Positions 26,446 through 35,588 of a stretch of 64,000 nt of DNA are shown one piece after another (the first letter of the stretch is position 1; every line of letters begins with the position of its first letter). Origin of the DNA: Paenibacillus sp. 19GGS1-52 (GTDB taxonomy: Bacteria; Bacillota; Bacilli; Paenibacillales; Paenibacillaceae); assembly GCF_022369515.1 (NCBI RefSeq), contig NZ_CP059724.1, positions 3,410,001-3,474,000 of the forward strand, in the 5' to 3' direction. The translations under genes were made by a program, and so were the position numbers. The notes below the pieces were generated by a model. The model did not search any database. It was not told the DNA's origin and was given only the letters and a program-made list of their open reading frames with translations.

Positions 26446-26666
26446 ATATAAGTTGAACTAGAAAACTTAGCGAGAGGTAAAAGTAACGGAGGGGAATTTT
26501 GGAACTGTAGGAGCGATAGCGACCGCCTGAATGCTTTCCGTAGGAAAGCTCGCATCGAAAGCAAAGGCTGTCTCCGGATTTCATCCGCAACAGCGGCCGG
26601 AAGTCCAAACATTCACCGCAGTTACGATTAAAGCCGATTCAGGAAAATCTTAAGTTCAACTTATAT
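26446..26666. mobile_element. MITE-like repeat element, 221 bp
   Basis: The ends are 14-base terminal inverted repeats, atataagttgaact on the left and agttcaacttatat on the right. The interior is non-coding, GC-richer than its flanks and contains short palindromic segments (ggagcgatagcga, gcggccgg). No transposase gene is present and the small frame at 26370-26612 has no ribosome site. Size and ends fit a miniature inverted-repeat element mobilised in trans. No target duplication is obvious. Confidence 0.6.
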
Positions 26667-26763
26667 GAAATTAATTACTTCTTAATGATCAGCTAGTAGA
26701 CTGGACTTACAGGCTAAAGTTGCAATTACTCGTATTCATGAAATCAAGCAGAAAGGAGCACTT

Positions 26764-27435
26764 ATGAACAGAATATTGGTAATAGAAGATGAGAAGAATT
26801 TAGCACGGTTTATTGAACTTGAGCTCCAGCATGAATCTTATTCGGTAACCCTTGCCCATGATGGACTTAAAGGTCTGCAGTTGGCGTTAGATGAAGCATG
26901 GGATTTGATCCTGCTGGATTTAATGCTGCCTGGCTTGAATGGTCTGGAGTTGTGTCGTCGCATCAGAAAGGTGAAGCAGACTCCGGTAATAATGATTACA
27001 GCCAGAGATGGCTTGTCGGACAAGATAAACGGCCTGGACAGTGGTGCTGATGATTATATCCCCAAACCTTTTGCCATTGAAGAGTTGCTGGCACGTATGA
27101 GATCTTTACTTAGAAGGTCTGGTTCCCTTAATGAGGGGCGGATGCTGCAATGCCATGACCTGGAGCTGGATATTGAAGGCCGAACCTTGAAGAAATCCAA
27201 TGAAATTATTGAATTGACAAAACGTGAATTTGAGATATTAATGGTGCTGATGGAGAACATAGGACGGGTGATGACCAGGGAAATGCTGATGGAGTCGGTC
27301 TGGGGTTATGATTCAGAAGTGGATATGAAGGTAGTGGATGTGTATATCAGCTATATTCGAAGCAAAATAGATGAGCCGGGACAACCGAGCGTAGTGCAGA
27401 CACTGCGTGGCTTGGGGTATGTGATTCGAAAATGA
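26764..27435 (+). CDS. OmpR-family response regulator
   Basis: A 223-residue regulator. The receiver domain (MNRILVIEDEKNLARFIE) has the phospho-acceptor Asp in LILLDLMLPGLNG, the Thr in MITARD and the Lys in DDYIPKPF. The winged-helix output domain covers about residues 125-223 (LELDIEGRTLKKSNEIIELT to VVQTLRGLGYVIRK). It resembles the ArlR/MprA group. It overlaps the next gene, a histidine kinase, by 4 bases (ATGA). The MITE-like element lies just upstream and may affect its promoter. Confidence 0.92.
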   Translation: MNRILVIEDEKNLARFIELELQHESYSVTLAHDGLKGLQLALDEAWDLILLDLMLPGLNGLELCRRIRKVKQTPVIMITARDGLSDKINGLDSGADDYIPKPFAIEELLARMRSLLRRSGSLNEGRMLQCHDLELDIEGRTLKKSNEIIELTKREFEILMVLMENIGRVMTREMLMESVWGYDSEVDMKVVDVYISYIRSKIDEPGQPSVVQTLRGLGYVIRK

Positions 27436-28832
27436 CTCGCTTGAGAGTAATCTTCTCACGGTTGTCCATTCGTTGGAAGCTCGCCATTTGGTCCTCCTTA
27501 TTATTGTGTGTCTTATTCCTTGCCTATAACGGAATCCAGTATTTTGTCATTAACCAATGGATGTTTCATCAGGAGGAAAAGGCGATTCAGAAAAACATGG
27601 AAGAGATTCAAGGATATTTTACAGCCGAGAATGGGAATGCAGAGGAGATAATGAACAGTCACGCTTTTATTAATAGTATTAATGAGAGCCATCAGATGAT
27701 TCGTATTCTGGATCAGCAAGGTATCCCCATACTTACCGTCTCGGAGATGATGCCAGAGGATTGGGTGAAACCAGAGGTTTCCATAAGGACTACTATGAGA
27801 AGCTCATGGCATGAGGAAGAGCACTTGTTGATCATCAGAAGTCCGCTGCAGACCTCTCAGTTCACAGGTACGATTGAAATCGTGAATAATCTGGAGAACT
27901 CGGACCAACTGAGTAATATGCTGCTGGCAGTTATGCTTGCGGGGTGGTTGGGGGCTATTGTGATTAGTGGCTTGGGAGGGATATTTCTGTCCCGTCAATT
28001 ACTACGCCCAATACAGTCGCTAACGGACACGATGACTAATATTAAGCAAAAAGGGTTACAGGAACGAGTTGAGATTTCGAACAGCAATGATGAACTGGCT
28101 CATTTATCCATAGTTTTTAATGAACTTATGGATCAGTTGGAGCGGTCTTTTCATAACCAGAAACAGTTCGTTGAGGATGCTTCGCATGAGCTGCGGACCC
28201 CAATCTCCATCATCGAGGGGCATATCTCGTTATTGAACCGCTGGGGCAAACATGATCCTGATATTTTGGAGGAATCACTTAACGTATCCGTTCAAGAGCT
28301 GGGGCGTTTAAAAGGAATCGTAAATGAGCTGTTGGAGCTTACGCGAGCGGAAGCAGATCCTTCCTCCGGATATCATTTTTCGGCAGTTATAAGAGATACA
28401 ATAGAGTATACCTTGAAGAATTTTGTTATGTTGCATACCGATTTTGGATTCCATCAGGATTTGGAACCTCTTGAACAGGCGAAGATAAATATCAATCCCA
28501 ATCATTTGGAGCAAATTCTACTCATCCTGCTGGATAATGCCATTAAATATTCGGCTCAGATCAAGGAAATTTCGGTAGAGGGCTCATTAAAACATCAGAG
28601 AGTGTATATTAAGGTGACTGATCAGGGCATTGGCATTCCACAAGAGGATGTGCCTTATGTGTTCCAGCGCTTTTACCGTGTTGATAAATCAAGAAGCCGC
28701 GAGCAGGGAGGTACCGGTCTGGGTCTGGCGATCGCGGAACGACTGGTTGCCAGATATGATGGCGAGATCAGTATTACCAGCATATCTGGAAGGGGAACAA
28801 TCGTGACCTTATCCTTTCCTCTTTCCAGGTAA
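27432..28832 (+). CDS. sensor histidine kinase (HisKA type)
   Basis: A 466-residue membrane kinase, partner of the preceding regulator. A first span is near residues 18-38 (IWSSLLLCVLFLAYNGIQYF), an extracellular domain of about 120 residues follows, a second span is near 165-187 (MLLAVMLAGWLGAIVISGLGG), then HAMP, and the H box SHELRTPISIIEGH. N, G1 and G2 boxes are LLDNAIKYS, VTDQGIGIP and GGTGLGLAI. The gene ends 24 bases inside the convergent phosphatase gene. The physical link to genes of undecaprenyl lipid metabolism hints at a cell-envelope signal (inference). Confidence 0.92.
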   Translation: MTRLRVIFSRLSIRWKLAIWSSLLLCVLFLAYNGIQYFVINQWMFHQEEKAIQKNMEEIQGYFTAENGNAEEIMNSHAFINSINESHQMIRILDQQGIPILTVSEMMPEDWVKPEVSIRTTMRSSWHEEEHLLIIRSPLQTSQFTGTIEIVNNLENSDQLSNMLLAVMLAGWLGAIVISGLGGIFLSRQLLRPIQSLTDTMTNIKQKGLQERVEISNSNDELAHLSIVFNELMDQLERSFHNQKQFVEDASHELRTPISIIEGHISLLNRWGKHDPDILEESLNVSVQELGRLKGIVNELLELTRAEADPSSGYHFSAVIRDTIEYTLKNFVMLHTDFGFHQDLEPLEQAKININPNHLEQILLILLDNAIKYSAQIKEISVEGSLKHQRVYIKVTDQGIGIPQEDVPYVFQRFYRVDKSRSREQGGTGLGLAIAERLVARYDGEISITSISGRGTIVTLSFPLSR

Positions 28833-29384
28833 TACAGCAATCAATCGCTCATTGATTCGGATGAAAAAGTCCGGCAGCGGTTGAAGCCAAGAACGCGAGA
28901 GGAATACACTTACGCAGATGATAAAAGATAGTGCTCCGGCGCCTATAATGTCTCCTGGATAATGGACGCCTACGTATACTCTTGCAACCCCGGTCAGACA
29001 AGCCAAACCAAATGCCGCTAGGCCCCATTTGCGGTTGATAAACAACACGCTGAAGGCCAATGAAAAGGCAAGTGTGGAATGATCACTGGGAAAGGAGGGA
29101 TCGGCACTATGCGGAATGAGCTGGTGGACAGTATGGCTTACGAACGGCCTAGCCTGATTAACCTCAGGTGAAATCAACAGGCTTGCCAGCAATAGTGCGA
29201 TTCCGGCAGACAGGCATGCATAGAACACAGACCGTTGATCTTCTTTTGTACCAATGATCCATAATGTGACCAGCAAGGCTAGTAGTAACCATACGATATC
29301 CTGCGCAAATATTTCCATGACATCATCAAACCAGTCCATTCTCCCGGCAAAACTGTTGACAATCTTAAACAATTGATAATTCAT
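28809..29384 (-). CDS. bcrC: undecaprenyl-diphosphatase, BcrC/PAP2 type
   Basis: A 191-residue membrane phosphatase of the PAP2 superfamily. The three catalytic motifs are visible: NQARPF, FPSDHS with the general-acid His, and ARVYVGVHYPGD with the nucleophilic His. Several hydrophobic spans surround them. Enzymes of this group dephosphorylate undecaprenyl pyrophosphate outside the membrane, recycling the cell-wall lipid carrier and giving bacitracin resistance. The start is the ATG preceded by GGGGTGGAG; the longer frame to 29468 has no ribosome site. Its 3' end overlaps the histidine kinase gene on the opposite strand. Confidence 0.85.
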   Translation of the reverse strand: MNYQLFKIVNSFAGRMDWFDDVMEIFAQDIVWLLLALLVTLWIIGTKEDQRSVFYACLSAGIALLLASLLISPEVNQARPFVSHTVHQLIPHSADPSFPSDHSTLAFSLAFSVLFINRKWGLAAFGLACLTGVARVYVGVHYPGDIIGAGALSFIICVSVFLSRSWLQPLPDFFIRINERLIAVLPGKRKG

Positions 29385-29533
29385 TTCTCCACCCCTTTTT
29401 TTCTTTCGATTATAATCTTCAGTTATTAACAGACGCTTAAATTTATATATTTTTAATGATTGTTTCATAAACTGTTAATCATTGGGATGTATTGTAAATC
29501 TAAATAGACGTTACCAAAAAGGAGAAACCTACC

Positions 29534-29989
29534 GTGCAAATTGTCCACAATTTCCCCCTTATGGCTGCTTTGATCGCTATGATTGCCGCGCAGCTCATTA
29601 AAGTTCCTTTTAATCTGATTTGGAGTAAATCATGGAACGTTGCACTAGCAATCGGAACGGGAGGCATGCCCAGCTCTCATTCGGCTGCAGCTGCCTCTCT
29701 TACCGCAGCAATTGGCATAAGCGAGGGACTGGATTCCTCCACCTTTGCAATTGCGACCGTGCTCAGTGCTATTACGATGTACGATGCAGCAGGAATTCGT
29801 CGACATGCCGGGCTGCACGCTTCATTCTTGAATCGAATATCGAAATCTACTCCCTCACTGCTCAAAGATGATGGTCCAAAAATCATCGAGCTAAAGGAAC
29901 TGCTAGGGCATCGTCCGATTGAAGTGCTTGCTGGTGCGATATTTGGGATTGGGATCAGCATTCTTTTGCATTACACGTTATATGCTTAA
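29534..29989 (+). CDS. divergent PAP2 family protein (DUF212, YuiD-like)
   Basis: A 151-residue membrane protein of the DUF212 family. The conserved core is ALAIGTGGMPSSHSAAAASL, a PSSH motif like that of PAP2 phosphatases, followed by ITMYDAAGIRRHAG. Four or five spans are expected. A phosphatase role on lipid substrates is suggested by the motif but unproven. A GTG start has GGAG 9 bases upstream. The gene is divergent from bcrC and 45 bases before a DedA gene on the same strand. Confidence 0.87.
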   Translation: MQIVHNFPLMAALIAMIAAQLIKVPFNLIWSKSWNVALAIGTGGMPSSHSAAAASLTAAIGISEGLDSSTFAIATVLSAITMYDAAGIRRHAGLHASFLNRISKSTPSLLKDDGPKIIELKELLGHRPIEVLAGAIFGIGISILLHYTLYA

Positions 29990-30034
29990 GAGAGTAAAGA
30001 GAGATCCAACTATTGGAGGATGGAGTGAGGCAGC

Positions 30035-30649
30035 ATGCATCAAATCGTAGCCTGGATATCAGATACGGCCCTAAATCTTGTCAATACCATGGGTTTATGG
30101 GGCATTTGGATCGGAATGATACTGGAGAGTGCCTGTATACCGATTCCGAGTGAGGTAATTATGCTTAGTGGGGGCTTATTGGTAGCTCAAGGCACGTTAA
30201 CGTTTACCGAAGTGGTGGCGGTTGGCGTATTGGGGAATCTTATAGGTTCGATTATCGCTTTTTACGTTGGGGCCGTTGGTGGTCGAAGATTGCTGGAGAA
30301 ATACGGAAAGTATATCTTCTTTAATGCCCGCCACCTGGAACAATCGCAGCGTTGGTTCGACCGTTACGGGGAAAGTACTGTTTTTTTCACACGCATGCTG
30401 CCATTTATCCGTACCTTTATCTCTTTACCAGCTGGGATTGCCGGCATGAGAGCATGGAAATTTATTCTCTTTACCTTTCTCGGATCTTTACCCTGGAACA
30501 TGGCGCTTGTGTATCTAGGCTACCGTTTAGGGGATAATTGGAGCATAGTGGAGACTTATCTGCGCCCTGTCAGTTACATCATCTGTGCAGCCGTAGTACT
30601 TTTGTTAATAGTATGGTTAGTACGCAGAAAAAAAGAGCGTGTTGCGTAA
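30035..30649 (+). CDS. DedA family membrane protein
   Basis: A 204-residue DedA/SNARE-associated family protein. Characteristic segments are ILESACIPIPSEVIMLSGGLL, GNLIGSIIAFYVGAVGGRRLL, and TRMLPFIRTFISLPAGIAGM. DedA proteins move lipid head groups across the membrane, and some are implicated in returning undecaprenyl phosphate to the inner leaflet. The location beside a BcrC-type phosphatase and a DUF212 protein fits such a role. GGAGG lies about 15 bases before the ATG, with GTGAGG closer to it. Confidence 0.88.
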   Translation: MHQIVAWISDTALNLVNTMGLWGIWIGMILESACIPIPSEVIMLSGGLLVAQGTLTFTEVVAVGVLGNLIGSIIAFYVGAVGGRRLLEKYGKYIFFNARHLEQSQRWFDRYGESTVFFTRMLPFIRTFISLPAGIAGMRAWKFILFTFLGSLPWNMALVYLGYRLGDNWSIVETYLRPVSYIICAAVVLLLIVWLVRRKKERVA

Positions 30650-30666
30650 GTAGAAATTCCTACGCT

Positions 30667-31533
30667 TTAGCTCTCATTTATGCGTAATTTATTTCTGAAT
30701 TCACTCGGCGACATTCCGCTCCATTTGCGAAACTGTTTGGAGAAATAAAGCGCATCATTAAAACCAACGGAGGAAGAAACCTGGTTGATGGTTAAGGAAC
30801 CTCCCAGCAAATCCTTGGCTTTGTCCATTCGCACCTTGAGTAAATACTGCTTGGGTGACAGTCCCGTCTTCTGCTTGAAGACCTTGGACAGATGTGCCCG
30901 GTGATAGCCAAGGGTTGAGGCCATATGATCAATACTGATCTGTTGATAGAATTGCAGCGAGATCCAGCGGATAGCCTGGTCGATCTGGCGGTCGATCACA
31001 TCCGGTAATTCCAGCGGATGGACAGGCAGGATGCTGCGATTGGTTAATCCAAAATGATGAAGCAGCAGGCGGAGCCAGCCCGAGGCCTCCAGACTTTCCA
31101 GTCGGGGATGGGCCGACTGCTGAAAGCATAAACGAATCCGTTCATAGAAGCTATAGAGCTCACTAGTGTCCTCTATGTGAATTAGTGGTTTATCTCTTGT
31201 AACGCCTATCTCACTGAGCAGTTGCTGGGCCGTATCGCCTTGCAGGGCAACCCAGACATAATGCCATGGTGTATTAAAGTCCGCCTGATAGCTGAAAAGC
31301 GATCCAGGGAAGATCACAAAAGTATCACCTGTGGTGCATTTCTGCGAGATACTTCCGCTCTGGTATGTTCCTGCTCCATCCAGTACCGTGTGAATGAGAT
31401 AATAATCATGAACAGACGGTCCTATCTTATGCCCCGGGTGGGGGTTGCCTTCACCACTGAATAATACAGCTAGGTCATGTTCATCCGGCAAGAGATTAAA
31501 ACCTGCGGTAAACTGATAATGTTCCGGATTCAT
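30667..31533 (-). CDS. AraC family transcriptional regulator
   Basis: A 288-residue one-component regulator. The N-terminal 150 residues form a cupin arabinose-binding-like domain (YYLIHTVLDGAGTYQSG, TFVIFPGSLFSYQAD). The C-terminal 100 residues contain both AraC helix-turn-helix units (IDHMASTLGYHRAHLSKVFK and INQVSSSVGFNDALYFSKQF) with the closing SGMSPSEFR. It is divergent from a GH4 alpha-galactosidase gene with a 249-base shared control region, so it most likely activates that gene in response to an alpha-galactoside (inference). Confidence 0.9.
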   Translation of the reverse strand: MNPEHYQFTAGFNLLPDEHDLAVLFSGEGNPHPGHKIGPSVHDYYLIHTVLDGAGTYQSGSISQKCTTGDTFVIFPGSLFSYQADFNTPWHYVWVALQGDTAQQLLSEIGVTRDKPLIHIEDTSELYSFYERIRLCFQQSAHPRLESLEASGWLRLLLHHFGLTNRSILPVHPLELPDVIDRQIDQAIRWISLQFYQQISIDHMASTLGYHRAHLSKVFKQKTGLSPKQYLLKVRMDKAKDLLGGSLTINQVSSSVGFNDALYFSKQFRKWSGMSPSEFRNKLRINES

Positions 31534-31782
31534 GGACAGCCTCCTAAAGAGTAAGTATTCCTCTGAGAGTATAACAATCCTCGTTCAGATGCAACAAACA
31601 TCCATATCTCTCTTGTATTTCTCCATACTCATTGTTAACACTTTAATTTATAGTTGGTAGTGAAGAGAGCAGCGAATAATACCTGCTATTCCGGCAATTA
31701 TAAGCTATTCGGTTCCTTTAATAGTATCCATAATTGCGTTGACTGCGCAGGATCGCCTCTACAATAAGGAGGAGTATTTGTT

Positions 31783-33081
31783 ATGTCCAAAATTACATTT
31801 ATCGGTGCAGGAAGTACCGTATTTGCCAAAAACGTATTAGGTGACTGTATGGGAACACCCGCGCTTCAAGGTTTCGAGCTGGCCTTGTTTGATATTGATC
31901 TTCAGCGCCTTACCGATTCGGAAAATATGCTGAATAATATAAAAAGCAGCAGCGGGAGTACTTGCAAGGTCAAAGCCTATACGGATCGCAAAGAAGCGCT
32001 GCGCGGTGCAAAATATGTTATTAATGCCATTCAAGTCGGTGGTTATGATCCTTGTACGATTACTGATTTTGAAATTCCCAAGAAGTATGGCTTGCGTCAA
32101 ACGATTGCCGATACGGCCGGAATTGGTGGGATCTTCCGCAATCTGCGTACGATTCCGGTCATGCTGGATTTCGCGACAGACATAAATGAGGTTTGCCCGG
32201 ATGCACTTTTTCTGAATTATACGAACCCAATGGCGGTACTGACGAATGTGATGAACACTTATGGAGGTGTGCAGACGGTAGGGCTATGTCATAGCGTTCA
32301 GCAATGTATTCCCGGCTTGTTCGAGCATCTGGGGATTGATCAGACGGGAGTGCAAGCCAGGATCGCTGGAATTAACCATATGGCCTGGCTCTTGGAGGTA
32401 TCGAAAGATGGGGAGGATCTATATCCCGAGATCAAACGGCGGGCTGTAGCGTTGCAACAGGAACCTCACGGTGATATGGTTCGCTATGAAATGATGTTGA
32501 AATTTGGTTATTATATTACGGAGTCATCAGAGCATAATGCAGAGTACCATCCTTATTTCATCAAACGCAATTATCCGGAGCTTATCGAACGCTTCCAAAT
32601 TCCACTGGATGAGTATCCCCGCCGCTGTGTGGAGCAAATCGGGCGCTGGCAGCAAATGCGTGAGGAATTGGTCAACAACAAAGAGCTACAGCATGAGCGC
32701 TCACACGAATATGCATCTTACATTATGGAAGCCATCGAAACCAACATCCCCTTCAAGATCGGCGGCAATGTAATGAATACAGGGCTCATTACCAACCTGC
32801 CTAGAGAAGCTTGTGTAGAAGTTCCCTGCCTGGTGGACAGCAGTGGAGTCACACCAACCTTCGTCGGTGATTTGCCTCCGCAATGCGCGGCATTGAACCG
32901 CACAAATATCAACACACAGCTGCTTACGATCGAAGCGGCCGTTACAGGGAAGAGAGAGCATATTTATCATGCCGCGATGTTGGACCCACATACAGCAGCC
33001 GAACTGTCGATGGACGATATTGTAAGTATGTGTGATGAGCTAATCTCCGCACATGGAAAATGGCTGCCGCAGTATAACTAA
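31783..33081 (+). CDS. melA: alpha-galactosidase, GH family 4 (MelA type)
   Basis: A 432-residue glycoside hydrolase of family 4, which cleaves alpha-galactosides such as melibiose by a redox mechanism needing NAD and a divalent metal. The N-terminal Rossmann motif is ITFIGAGSTVFAKNVLGD. The metal-site residues are seen in NYTNPMA, GLCHSVQ (Cys and His) and GINHMAW. The length and order match MelA-type enzymes. There is no signal peptide, so it acts inside the cell on imported sugar; no dedicated transporter is adjacent. GGAGG precedes the ATG by 10 bases. Confidence 0.9.
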   Translation: MSKITFIGAGSTVFAKNVLGDCMGTPALQGFELALFDIDLQRLTDSENMLNNIKSSSGSTCKVKAYTDRKEALRGAKYVINAIQVGGYDPCTITDFEIPKKYGLRQTIADTAGIGGIFRNLRTIPVMLDFATDINEVCPDALFLNYTNPMAVLTNVMNTYGGVQTVGLCHSVQQCIPGLFEHLGIDQTGVQARIAGINHMAWLLEVSKDGEDLYPEIKRRAVALQQEPHGDMVRYEMMLKFGYYITESSEHNAEYHPYFIKRNYPELIERFQIPLDEYPRRCVEQIGRWQQMREELVNNKELQHERSHEYASYIMEAIETNIPFKIGGNVMNTGLITNLPREACVEVPCLVDSSGVTPTFVGDLPPQCAALNRTNINTQLLTIEAAVTGKREHIYHAAMLDPHTAAELSMDDIVSMCDELISAHGKWLPQYN

Positions 33082-33115
33082 AGGCGCGACAGCCAGATAA
33101 TAAATTTTTAATTAC

Positions 33116-33646
33116 TCAGTTACCACTCACCGGCAAGACACGGCGGGCTGTCGTATAATGCTCGTCCCACCAGCCAGTGTTCAAGTCAGTGACAGTCACT
33201 CCACCTTCCCCGAAGGTATGCAGTATTTTACCATCACCTATATAGACGGCTACATGATGAATAGGGGAGTAGAAGAACACCAAGTCTCCGGGCTGAAGCT
33301 GGCTTCTGGCTACAAACGTTCCAGCTGTGGATTGTTGTGTGGAAGAACGAGGTAGGGTGATGTTATTCTGTGCGAAGATATATTGTGTGAAAGAAGAGCA
33401 ATCAAAGCTGGAGCTTCTACCTGCTTCGGCTCCGAATTCATAGGGAACACCTTCTAGACGGAGTCCATTGGCGATGATCTGATCCGCTGTGGTCTGTGCA
33501 GTTACGCTTTTAGTTGTTGATGCAGTTGCAGCGTAGGCTGTATTGGAGCTTTCAAACATTCCGATACCTGAAGCGGCTAATGCAATACTCAGACTGACAC
33601 CGACACATACTTTGCGGAGTCGATTGTGGCTATTTGTGATAGACAT
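33116..33646 (-). CDS. secreted NlpC/P60 (C40) endopeptidase
   Basis: A 176-residue secreted protein: a signal peptide of about 38 residues (basic start, hydrophobic core VSLSIALAASGIGMF, cleavage probably near AYA), a short linker, and one NlpC/P60 domain. The catalytic Cys is in FDCSSFTQYIF, the His in HHVAVYIGDG, and the third residue in ILHTFGEGG. Such enzymes cut the gamma-D-Glu to diamino acid bond of wall peptides. No separate wall-binding domain is present. AGGAGG lies 7 bases before the ATG. Confidence 0.9.
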   Translation of the reverse strand: MSITNSHNRLRKVCVGVSLSIALAASGIGMFESSNTAYAATASTTKSVTAQTTADQIIANGLRLEGVPYEFGAEAGRSSSFDCSSFTQYIFAQNNITLPRSSTQQSTAGTFVARSQLQPGDLVFFYSPIHHVAVYIGDGKILHTFGEGGVTVTDLNTGWWDEHYTTARRVLPVSGN

Positions 33647-33947
33647 ATCCTAACCTCCTGTTTGTTTGGAATATTGGGAAACTACCTGTACAAACCTTAT
33701 CACATTATAACTTCACATAAATTACCACCTGCTGCAACAATTCACGGCCACCAAGTGTTTGGGTCTGTTTATTAAAATATGATGAGAATATTAAGAATCT
33801 TTTTTCCTTGACAAGTTTTTTGAGCAGGTTTTTGAGCAGGAACGTCAAGTAGACCATAGGGATTCCCCATGGTCTTTTTGTCTTATAGTCCATATCGTAA
33901 AAGCCTATAGTCTATCTCAAAAAAATGCCAAGCAAGCGGATACCGAG
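33647..33947. other. 301-bp intergenic region with an orphan hairpin
   Basis: The region carries an unassigned plus-strand terminator (33849-33880) and AT-rich DNA, but no convincing gene. A minus-strand frame of 62 codons at 33705-33893 contains the repeat LLKNLLKKLVKEKR, arising from two copies of gagcagg, but it lacks a ribosome site. Confidence 0.5.
33849..33880 (+). terminator. orphan plus-strand terminator
   Basis: agaccatagggattccccatggtct forms a compact hairpin, then TTTTTG follows. No plus-strand gene precedes it closely, since melA ends about 770 bases upstream and the intervening gene is on the other strand, so it may end a small RNA. Confidence 0.5.
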
Positions 33948-35405
33948 TCAACCTTTATCGGCTTGTTGTTCAAAATAAAACACACTTCCGTAGCTTCCCT
34001 TGAACACGGGCTGGCCAAATTTTTCCACCCATTCTCTATATAGTTTTCCGGAGACACTGCTCTGCACAATGACATAATCAGGATGGTCGTATTTCACAAT
34101 GTCCGGCAGATAATCAGAGAATCCATACATCGAACGTTCGAAAGCGGTCCAGCCCATAGCTCCAAGCGATGCTTTGGTGACAAAAGGGTCCTGTCTTCCG
34201 TCACAGAGGACATCGCCTCCCCGGAACATGACATAACCGGATGAACCGTACTTAGCCAGCACTTTGGGACGGTTCCCTTGAGGTGTGCGATCCAGAATAT
34301 AGGTCATCTCCTCTACCGGATAGCTTTTGGCATCAATAACGGGTGGTACGATAAATACATAAGCCATATTAAAGAGCAATCCCAGGGCCAGACAGAGGAT
34401 AAGGGTTCGCTTGCGTAATTGAAAGTTCCTGAGGAAACGTAAATTGGGAATCACTTCAAAGAACACCGCTGCAAAATAAGGGATGAACAGCCACATGAAC
34501 AGATTTTGCTTGAAATTGGAAACCCCTAAATATAAAATACCAAGCATCATAAAGAAACGGAATGGCTTGCGATGAAGGGAAAAAGGCAGCGTCACCGCAA
34601 AGAACAACAGCAACAGCAGAATAGGGAAATTATCTGGTCGGTTGAACTGAATCGGCTGCCACTCATTGATCAGCATGTTAAAGTTCTTATGGGTTACCGT
34701 CAGAATATAGAGCAGACTCTTGATGCCGCCCGGATTCAGCAGCCCGACCAGTCCTACAAGAATGAACACTACAACCCTTCGCAATGTAAGCTTCTTCGCA
34801 ATCAGTGCTTCAATAAAAGCCATTCCCGTAAACACAACGATAACCAGCCACACACCCGCATGAAAGTTGGCGATTGCACAAGAGAGAGCAATCATCGCTA
34901 TAGCATATTTGGTTCGGGTCAACAGCTGGAATTCACGTAAATAAACGAAGAACCAGACAATCATAAATGAGGAAATCATCTGTGGTCTTCCTTTAAAGTA
35001 GTTGTAATAAATCCAGCAGGAGATGAGTAGTACAAAAGGAAGCAATAGCGGGTGCGCCTCCTGAAGTCCCAATTCTTTACGTGAGACTCTGCCTAACCGC
35101 AGCAGCCCAAGGATAAGAAAGAACAAACAAACAGCTGTCAGCACATAAACACCAGGCCACCCAAATGCTTGATATAAAGGGGCAACCAATAGCTGGAATC
35201 CGAATTCATGCGGCACATAGGGCAGCTTGTCTCCATAAAAGGTATGTATGGCATGGTGCAATATGGTTCCGTGTTCCAGCATATAGCGACCCACTTCAAT
35301 GTGCCAGAAGGTATCCGGATCATTGTATGAATATTTAGGGATCATTAGCATGACGACAATAATAATTAGAGCTCCGTATAGCAATTTGAACCATTTTGAT
35401 TTCAT
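33948..35405 (-). CDS. polytopic membrane protein, GT-C glycosyltransferase-like
   Basis: A 485-residue protein with about ten membrane spans in the first 370 residues and a C-terminal soluble domain of about 110 residues. Just after the first span lies YNDPDTFWHIEVGRYML, an acidic extracellular loop with D-P-D like that of GT-C glycosyltransferases that use polyprenyl-phosphate sugars. The C-terminal domain reads PKVLAKYGSSGYVMF and ends with a Phe-Tyr-Phe-Glu strand. A role in transferring sugar or a lipid-linked substrate outside the membrane is plausible but not shown. The ribosome site is weak, a run of G residues about 12 bases before the ATG. Confidence 0.7.
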   Translation of the reverse strand: MKSKWFKLLYGALIIIVVMLMIPKYSYNDPDTFWHIEVGRYMLEHGTILHHAIHTFYGDKLPYVPHEFGFQLLVAPLYQAFGWPGVYVLTAVCLFFLILGLLRLGRVSRKELGLQEAHPLLLPFVLLISCWIYYNYFKGRPQMISSFMIVWFFVYLREFQLLTRTKYAIAMIALSCAIANFHAGVWLVIVVFTGMAFIEALIAKKLTLRRVVVFILVGLVGLLNPGGIKSLLYILTVTHKNFNMLINEWQPIQFNRPDNFPILLLLLFFAVTLPFSLHRKPFRFFMMLGILYLGVSNFKQNLFMWLFIPYFAAVFFEVIPNLRFLRNFQLRKRTLILCLALGLLFNMAYVFIVPPVIDAKSYPVEEMTYILDRTPQGNRPKVLAKYGSSGYVMFRGGDVLCDGRQDPFVTKASLGAMGWTAFERSMYGFSDYLPDIVKYDHPDYVIVQSSVSGKLYREWVEKFGQPVFKGSYGSVFYFEQQADKG

Positions 35406-35588
35406 TAGTATGTATAACCCCCCCCGTGTAAGTCCAACTATACCTATACTTTCCTAATAAATGGTTAAATTGCTGACACCTTGAGATCCAAATGAAAATA
35501 AATTAATAATTTGTTAAGAGTTGTTTCACGTTCCGTTTATGATTGAGGATTAAAGTAAAGGGGAGCAAAGATAAAAAGGAGCCCTCTC

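Noticed and set aside
26370..26612. Minus-strand 80-codon frame over the terminator and MITE-like element
   Set aside because: It crosses a terminator and a repeat element, and has no ribosome site.
33705..33893. Minus-strand 62-codon frame with LLKNLLKKLVKEKR, considered as a toxin-like peptide
   Set aside because: No ribosome site or promoter; the Leu/Lys repeat follows from a short DNA repeat, and no known type I toxin pattern is matched.
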